A DNA stretch of 64,000 nt from Davidsoniella eucalypti. Its lineage: Eukaryota; Ascomycota; Sordariomycetes; Microascales; Ceratocystidaceae. The notes beneath the pieces are model-generated. The model worked only from the letters and a program-made list of their open reading frames with translations. It was not told the DNA's origin and searched no databases. Shown here one piece after another: positions 57,165 to 64,000 of this stretch (position 1 is the stretch's first letter; every line of letters begins with the position of its first letter). The stretch lies in assembly GCA_004009845.1 (NCBI GenBank), contig RMBW01000037.1, forward strand, positions 1-64,000, read 5' to 3'. The position numbers and the translations under genes were made by a program.

Positions 57165-60088
57165 TTACTCCCAGTCGTTAGCATCAGCGACATCGTAGTC
57201 CATTTCTGCTGCCAACTCAGTCTCTTTCTTGACGAATGCCGACTGTTTACTTGTATTCATCGCAGCAGATTTACCGGAAGAACCCAATTTACTAGCAGAA
57301 GCAGGATACGAACTTCCATGCTCGAGCTTGACATTGCCGCTCTTACTATGACCGAAATCATAGTCGTGGTTGTCTTGTTCGGTTCCGTCTCCGTCATCAT
57401 CTGAGATTTCCATGATTAGAGGTCCTGCTGTGTTTGCTACCCATGATAGTTCTAATTGGCCTTCTACGCCAGGAATAGGATGCTGCGCAAGCCTATTCCA
57501 GAAGGCTTCGGCTGTCCGACGATCCTCAAACACGACATGTGTGGTGCCTGACGTCGATTGGATATCTGTAAACGATCCAACAGCCTAAAGAGTAAGTAGA
57601 AGAGAGAAAAGGTTAGCTATGACCTTTTTGTTTGTGTGTTCTTCTTATGGTTGATGATCTGCGAGTAGTGAAAGAAAGTAACCTTCTGTGACACCTGTGA
57701 AGCAGCCTATGGAAAAAAAAAAAGAAAAAAAAAGGGAATAGGAACTAGAAGGAATAAAATATCCCTCCAACCTGACTTATGAAATGGACGAAAGAAACTC
57801 AGATGTTTATGCAAAAAGAACCGGTCATTGGTTTTTGTTGGAAACAGAGAGGGTGAGGAAAAAGAAAGAAATGTAACTTACCATGAGATATTGTCGTAAC
57901 GATTCACTATTGGCGTCAACCGTGAAATCAACGCCCTTGACGGCGACTATCCTTGGCCGATTATCCAATGTAGCGCCTCTGTAGGCTTGGTGAATATCAC
58001 CACGGTATCTCCCACGATGTGCCCCTCGGCCGCCACGACTAGCCCCCCTCGACACCCCACCGCGCCACGAAGTCCCGCGATAGGCCGTATGGCTAGCATA
58101 CGGCACATGCGCATCCTCATCAAACTCAGCTCCGTGATTTAGAAGTCCTAGTGCCGTAGCTTCGTCTTCTAGCGCTGCCAGCTGTGCACGAAGGATATGC
58201 ATATCCGAGCTTTCGTCATCGTCATCGTCATCCCCAGTAGCTAGGCCGGATTTCCGGAGTTGCGCAGCTTGTTTCTCGGCAATCTTGCGCTTGAGTTTTA
58301 GCTGACCTAGTCGAATATCCATTTCTTGTTTTTCGAGCTCTGAGAGTTGAGCTTGGAGTTCGTCGCGTAGCTTCTTCTTTTCTTCGAAGATGCGCTGTGC
58401 TTCTGCTTGTTTCTTGGAAACTTCTTCGAACTGAAATTCGGGCTCTCCGGAATTCTCAGCTCGTGGTTTGCGGGCTGCGATGACGGTGACGAAGCGGTTG
58501 TCGAAGACTGGTTTGGCGGAGTTGATGGCGGCCTGGGCTTCAAATGGGGTTTCGAAGCGGACGAGAGCTGTGTTATTGTGTGCTTGTAGAACAACCTCGG
58601 TAATATTGCCGAATTCCCGGAAGAACTCCTTGATGCTATCTTCGGAAAATTTATCGCAGGGGATCTCGCGGATATATATCCGGCCAGGTTCGATGTCATA
58701 GATTCGCTTCCCGTCCTTAGCGGATGCTTTTCTGCTCTTTGACGTCGACCGTTCAGTAGTCTGCGAGAAAGAGCCTTGCTGACTCATGTCTCCCGTGTTT
58801 TCTAAAAGATACGATCATGCACTGTTAGTAGGTCGCTTCTCTTATGGACGTAGAATATTACAAATGAACGTATAAACTTACCACCAAGGAAGCCCATATC
58901 AAGCATTGGGAATGGGAGGTTCTCGTTTGGATGCTGGAACCGACAAGAGTCGCCTTTCGGACAAACCTTATTCTTCTCCCATTCCTTGCACACCTTGTTC
59001 TTCTTCTTCTTCTTTCCTTTCTTTCCATTCTTGCTCATATTGTCCGAAGAACCACTGATACCTGCTGCTTCTGTCAAAAGTGCCAGCATATTCTGGTTAT
59101 ACATGGCCATACTGGTCAGAGCATTTAAATCAAAGTTCATGTTCGGAAGCGCCCCAGTAGCGTTGGCATTACCATTGAAGCCACCCGGAACAAAGTCTTG
59201 AACCACACCCGGATGTCCGCCCGTCCAATTTTGCATGGCTGTAGGCGGGTTTTTCTGTTGCTGCTGCCGTTGCCGTTGTTGCTGTGCTGGCGACGCTCCA
59301 TTGCGCGGGCCAACAAAGGTATTATCCTTGTGTGACCGAGACATCTTGGAGGCTCCAGGTCCGTCCTTGTGCACAATCAGATCGTCGCCATAGGCTTTAC
59401 GCTTCCGGTGGTTCTTAGGCTCGGTCGGGGCATTCGATGGCGGCACATTGGACCCAACTGGATGCGGCGGGAGAGAAGTTGGTGGGAGAGAAGTTGGCGG
59501 TGGGCGAGCTCCGGGGAGGTAGGTCTTGTGGTTTAGAGCTTTGAATAGCTCATCGATAAACGCCGATACTTCATTAGTGCCTGCAAGATAGAGAGAGACC
59601 GAGGTTAGGATGGTTAGCGTTTCTGTAGACGTGATATAGAGAGGAAGACGATATATGATCGAGATATCCATACCCTCTTGGAAGAAATCGACTAGTTCAG
59701 CTTCACAAAGCTCTCTCGTCGCATCTTCGCCATCGTCAGTTTTGAGAAGCGCGAGGACATAATCAGCAAGAATATCCGAGTCCGCATCCGAGCTATCAGC
59801 ATTTCATCAGACAGAAAAAGGTTAGCAATGAATCTATGGAACTAGAAGAGATAGAGATATATTTTCTGTTGTCATTTGGTCACAATAACATGTGTAAGAA
59901 TCTTGAGAAATCATCGTGTTCGTCTAGCCAGATGAGAAAACAAAAAGAATCTCAATAAATCAAGTAGACAGTAAGTGAGAGAGATGATGCATCGTGGTAG
60001 TTTTTAGTTGTGATTCAACATACATATCGCCTAGCTTCTTGACTATCCATTTCTTTAAGTGAGGACCGTCTTCATCTGAATACAGCAT
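57165..60088 (-). CDS. rmn1: RBM26/27-like RNA-binding protein (Rmn1-type), PWI + CCCH + two RRMs
   Basis: Five exons, complement(join(57165..57584,57882..58801,58882..59580,59674..59792,60024..60088)), give 740 residues. Phases 2, 1, 1 and 0 all close in frame. Exons 1-3 rebuild a PWI-like fold: HLKKWIVKKLGD, ISDADSDILADYVLALL, FIDELFKALNHKTYLPG. A CCCH finger follows near residue 275 (CKEWEKNKVCPKGDSCRFQH). Exon 4 holds RRM1 (GRIYIREIPCDKFSED), a Lys/Glu/Gln coiled coil (about 405-465) and RGG-like repeats. Exon 5 completes RRM2 (SLRQYLM then AVGSFTDIQ). This order matches RBM26/RBM27 and S. pombe Rmn1, partners of the MTREC/PAXT nuclear RNA-decay machinery. The symbol is by architecture. 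A (TA)n tract ends 4 bases before the ATG. The 297-base last intron holds a possible 24-base cassette. Confidence 0.88.
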
Positions 60089-60640
60089 CTTCTATATATA
60101 TATATATATATATATATAGCTGCTCTTTTAATAGTGCGAGAAGAATAAAAACAAAGGGAATGGGAGCCTTTTCTTCTGCTTCTACTTCTTTTTTTTCTGA
60201 CTTTTTTTTCTCTTTTCTTTTAATATTTGTTTCTGGTCTTCTTGTTCTTCTTTTGGTACGCGTTCGTTTTTTTTCTGTTATTGCGCGTTTGGTTCGAAGT
60301 GTAAATGTGAAATACGTAGTCTGAAAGAATACTAGAGTCGAGTAAATTCGGTGGTAAAATTAATTGTTGCTTTTGCTTGTAGCAGCAGATGTTGTTGAAT
60401 CAGATAGCATAAGAAGAAGTTTCAAGATTTTTAAGGCAAAAGATGCACAAATAGGTAGGCTAACAATTTTTTTTGTCTAGTAGAAATGAATTATTATTCT
60501 CAGCCTTGGCGCTCATATAACGTGTGAACTCGCTCATCACCTGACACTGGCAACCCTACCTATTAACCCTAGCAATAGCCTCTACTCACAAATCGATTTG
60601 CAAATTTTTTGCGAAGAATACTACTAGATTTCCAAAGAAC
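60089..60640. promoter_or_regulatory. rmn1 upstream region
   Basis: About 550 bases of AT-rich DNA between the rmn1 start and the first recognisable LINE sequence. It opens with an uninterrupted TA run at 60093-60118. I see no gene. Confidence 0.5.
60093..60118. repeat. (TA)13 microsatellite next to the rmn1 start codon
   Basis: Thirteen TA units lie directly 5' of the rmn1 ATG on its transcribed side, 4 bases away. They would be in the leader or core promoter. Confidence 0.9.
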
Positions 60641-61771
60641 CACTACTTTTGCTGAAAGTACAATTCCGATAACACCCTTTACAAAATGCTCCTTGCGGGC
60701 TGTGAAGGCGCGCTGGCCGCCCGCAACAAGCGGATGCTGGCCACCAAAACGATCGTGTTGTTCCTGGAAGACGAGTTGCAGCAGATCAATTTGCAAGACC
60801 GAAACTGAGACCGAGTTTTGCGCCATGCTCTTCAAGGCTGCATCTGACACAGCTGAGAACAAGGTCACGGAGTTCATCTACAACTCCAACACACCTGCCC
60901 CCCCCTCGCCGACCGACAGGTCGACCTCCCCCCCCAAAGCCGCCCCTCAAACGGCCACCCTGAAGGCAGACCCGCCTACTACATCCTTCAGCGCCCCTAC
61001 CTCCCCCCCGAAGGTCCGGCCCGCTCAGCCTTCTCGAAAGTGCAACCCGAAGAGGACTGACAAATATGATCCTGCCCACTCTCGAAAGAAAGAGAGCGCC
61101 GGAGGGCGAGCACCCTGCCGCCCCGAACCTGATGTCTCCCCGGACCTCATACGCTGCCGCTCTGGCGTCCTCAGACGATAGCAGCAACAAGATCCTTCGA
61201 CAACAAGACCGCAATGACCGTGGCTCTGCTAAAGATGGACAAAGTAGCAACTGTTTTCAGCGGGTGCACAGTTGATACCGCAGCTAGGTGGTACACCTAC
61301 GTGGTAAACCGGGTTCCCAAGAACATTAGGAACATTGTTGGCCAGGTCAGCCTGGTGACTCTTTCTAAGATCCAGGAAGAGATTGAAAGTCAGTTAGGTG
61401 TGAAGGCCACTCGCGTGCCCTTGTCCCGACACAACTGTGAATCAACAACTACTCTCTCGGTGGTATTCTCACTAGAGAGACCACTAAAAACCTCTCTGAA
61501 ACTCTTCGGGTCCAGTGCTCCGGCGGCCAAAGCCAGACACCACGAACAAGTTCACCAGTGCGACACCTGCTTCGGGCTCCACCGAACAGAAGGCTGCCCC
61601 AGAAAGCAATTATGCCCTAACTGCGGTCAGCGGCAGCACACAACTCCCTGCCCGAGGCCAGTCACCTGTGTAAACTGCCTTGGCCCACACATCTCAAAGA
61701 ATCTAAGCTGCCCGGTTCGCCCTTCTGTCAAGAACGGCACTGTACGATTCCTCCCTACTGAGACTGTATAA
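60640..61771 (+). pseudogene. LINE ORF1 (gag-like), frameshifted, with CCHC zinc knuckles
   Basis: At least three frames are needed. An alpha-helical segment (LLAGCEGALAARNKRMLATK) reads first and stops near 60808. A neighbouring frame then gives a Pro/Ser/Thr-rich linker (APPSPTDRSTSPPKAAP). A third frame from about 61214 to 61771 holds a beta-alpha domain (DTAARWYTYVVNRVPKNIRN) and three Cys/His clusters, CDTCFGLHRTEGC (C-x2-C-x3-H-x4-C), CPNCGQRQHTTPC and CVNCLGPHISKNLSC. Such knuckles bind RNA in Tad and Jockey-type gag proteins. The frame changes show this copy is not functional. Confidence 0.8.
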
Positions 61772-61993
61772 AAGATCCGGGCCAACTTCACCCAGAGACC
61801 CCGCGCCCCCAGTCAAACCAATGACCATGGACGCAGATGAGTCCACCACCTCCGACCACTCCACAATCTGGACTAAACTCCCCTCGGGCAGGCCCTTACC
61901 CTCGGTCCCACCCCTAGGCTACACTCTTGACCTCAATAGAGTGCCGGAGCTGAGAAGCTCCCCTATTTCCCATCCCCATCCTCTCCCCCCAAC
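61772..61993 (+). other. Junction between ORF1 and RT fragments of the LINE
   Basis: Only about 220 bases lie between the gag stop and the first segment characteristic of the region after the endonuclease. A short Pro/Ser-rich frame (from 61821) crosses it. An AP-like endonuclease would need about 650 bases, so it is missing here. Confidence 0.6.
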
Positions 61994-64000
61994 ATGGAAC
62001 TACTAGACGAAGAGGTTGACCGACTGAATGGAGCCATTGATACAGCCCTTGCTGCTACCATGCCCCGCCGGACGAAGTCACCTCGCAGAGGCACTCCGTG
62101 GTGGAATGAAGAGTGCAAGAAAGCCATTGGAGAGTACAAAGACGCACTTGTCACATCGAACTTTCGCCTCGAAACACTTCTTGCCACAAAAAAGAATATC
62201 CGAAACGCTGTGAGGCGTGCAAAGAGATCCTTTTTTAGGCAAAAAATTGCGGATGCCAACAACCCTAAAAGCGGAAAATAGCTAGATGGAGGCATCCTAA
62301 CAACTCCCCCACTCTAAGACAACGACACGACAGCTACCTCCCCTATGAAAAAGATGGACCTCCTGGTAAAGCATCTCCTCAACCGCGGAGACCTCTCTAA
62401 GGACCTGGATCCGTCCTCTTTCCACTCATCACCTCTGGCAACATTGACCTAGATCTCGGCCCCAACCCAACGGAAGTCCGGAGAGCAGCCATCGGTGCGA
62501 AAAACGCTACCCCAGGCCGGGATGGCATTTCCGTTACCATTTTGAAAGCCCTCTGGGATGACCTGGAACCATTCGTAACACTGCTCTTTAATTTGTGCAT
62601 AACGTGGGGACACCACCCAGCGGCCTTCAAAGTTGCCGAAATAGTGGTCATCCCCAAACCCGACAAAGACCCGTCTCTCCCCAGCTCTTGGCGACCCATT
62701 GCCCTCCTACCCTGTCTTGGCAAAGGGCTGGAACGGCTTATCGATAGAAAGATCGCCCATTCGGCTATCGAGAACTCTATCCTTCACCCACAACAGTTTG
62801 GGGCCCTCCCTAAACGGAGTGGGACAGACCTTGTGGCCTGTGTGATACATGATATAGAGAGAGTGAGCGAAAGGTCTGCACTCTGGTGACTATGGACGTT
62901 AAAGGAGCTTTTGACGCCATTCTCCCAGGCAGACTCCAATGCCGCCTCCGTGAACAAGGCTGGCCCCCAAACCTGATAAAATGGGTAGGCTCCTTTGTCA
63001 CAAACAGAAAATGCCGACTTCGACTGGGCACAGAAAGATCCACTGAGAAAGACATATTGTGTGGAGTCCCGCAAGGCTCCCCCATATCGCCCATTCTCTT
63101 CATGTTGTTCATCCAACCCCTAGTCAGCTCCAACAACCGCTTCAGCTACGCTGATGATGTGGCCATCTTAACTTCTGGAAAGACACTGTCCGCGTCGGCA
63201 TCCTTAACCAAAAGAACGGCTAAAAGAATGCATACATGGGCAAAAGAAAACGGAGTTGAGTTTGCCCCACACAAAACCGAAGTTATCCACTTCACAGGAG
63301 CCTGGTCAAAGCCTCACCCAGATTGGAGGAGTGGACATCCACCCCAAAAAAGAGATGAGATGGCTTGGTTTCTGGCTAGACTCTAAACTGACATTCGCCA
63401 AACATGTGGAGACCTGGGCCTCGAAGGGACGAACGGTTGAAAACTTCCTCAGGTCCCTCTCACACACTCAGAGTGGCATCCCCCTGCCATGGCTCGACTC
63501 GCCGTCATAGCCTGTGTGATTCCCACGTTGTTCTACAGTGCGGAAGCCTACTGGCCTGGACTCCTTACTATAAACTGTAAAGGAAAGCAGGTAAAAACAG
63601 GGGCACTACACCTCGCCGACAAGCTGGAACGTGCGCTCCGGGTGGCTCTGAGAGCAATCCTACCCGTCCGGAAAACTACACCCGCCTCCGCCCTCCACCG
63701 TGAAATGCTGTGCCTCCTCCTTTGTATCTACCCAACGAAAGATGCAGCAAAAAGCGACCCAGATCTCTTACTTCTACAAATGATAGTTCTGCCGCCAAGT
63801 TATCTTTACAAAACCGACGCTTCGATGCCGATTCCACTGCTACAGGATACAGAAATCTTGAACGTTGTCAAGACCCGGAGAAGAACTTGTTTATTGTCGA
63901 ATACAAGGCTGCCCATACGACCCCCCCTACATTTCTCCGGAGGGCTCTTGTATATCTGTCTAATGAGGAGCCATCTCGATAGATAGACTTTTCACCTTAA
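61994..64000 (+). pseudogene. LINE ORF2 fragment: linker and reverse transcriptase, frameshifted
   Basis: The segment starts with the linker typical between endonuclease and RT (GTPWWNEECKKAIGEYKDAL). It stops at 62279 and resumes in other frames. RT blocks are seen in order: GRDGISVTILKALW, IPKPDKDPSLPSSWRPIALL, MDVKGAFDAI, GVPQGSPISPILF and YADD at 63147-63158. Thumb-like sequence follows (MRWLGFWLDSKLTFAKHVE). At least four frame changes or stops break it (near 62279, 62885, 63300-63340 and 63500). The RNase H region, if present, lies at or beyond the window edge. Confidence 0.85.

Larger units (their letters stand above)
60640..64000 (+). mobile_element. Degenerate Tad-like LINE (non-LTR retrotransposon), right end outside window
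   Basis: The stretch carries, in order, a gag-like ORF1 with zinc knuckles and a reverse transcriptase, each split by frameshifts and stops. It is richer in C and G than the surrounding intergenic DNA. The left boundary is approximate, because no target-site duplication is visible and the first recognisable gag residues begin near 60645. Tad-type elements are common in filamentous ascomycetes and normally encode gag, an endonuclease, RT and RNase H. The endonuclease region is not found in this copy. Confidence 0.85.

Noticed and set aside
58407..58701. Plus-strand frames opposite the rmn1 RRM
   Set aside because: Antisense shadows of the RRM exon.

Overview
The window looks like a nuclear contig from a filamentous ascomycete (Pezizomycotina). 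Short spliceosomal introns have GTNNGT-type donors, CTAAC/CTGAC branch points and YAG acceptors. The gene set is ordinary fungal housekeeping genes plus filamentous-fungus families: a homeobox+C2H2 regulator, a six-cysteine small secreted protein and a Tad-like LINE. I cannot place it below subphylum with confidence. Coding sequence is moderately GC-rich. Intergenic DNA is long, AT-rich and full of homopolymer tracts.

I support 18 protein-coding genes plus transposon debris. Left part (1-16.3 kb): the 5' part of ctf18 (-), hem15 ferrochelatase (-), ku70 (+), a two-exon cysteine-rich secreted protein (-), an orphan two-exon basic-tailed protein (+), a mitochondrial PPR-like protein (-) and lsm4 (-). 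Centre (16.6-30 kb): trm1 (+), a diacylglycerol/sphingoid-base kinase-like protein (+), rio2 (-) divergent from rpn1 (+), and a Tos4-like FHA protein (-). Right part (34-60 kb): met13-type methylenetetrahydrofolate reductase (-), an alpha/beta-hydrolase with a substituted nucleophile position (-), a 1,234-residue homeobox/C2H2 protein with five C-terminal repeats (+), two conserved-looking proteins of unknown function, and a five-exon rmn1/RBM26-27-like RNA-binding protein (-). The last 3.4 kb is a broken Tad-like LINE running off the right edge.

Many genes needed their introns rebuilt by hand. In every multi-exon model the exon lengths sum to a multiple of three, and most junctions restore a recognisable family motif. 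Functionally the window is a mix: DNA replication and repair (Ctf18, Ku70, FHA protein), RNA metabolism and ribosome or tRNA maturation (Lsm4, Trm1, Rio2, Rmn1), protein turnover (Rpn1), haem and one-carbon metabolism (Hem15, Met13). It is not an operon or a secondary-metabolite cluster, and I see no CRISPR array, tRNA or rRNA gene.

The most interesting items are the five-repeat homeobox/C2H2 protein, the alpha/beta-hydrolase with Gly where the nucleophile should be, the small secreted cysteine-rich protein visible only after splicing, the lsm4 start codon that stands alone at a splice donor, the LINE that appears to lack its endonuclease region, and two palindromic hairpin elements in gene-free DNA. 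I did not find convincing evidence of a wholly new multi-gene system.
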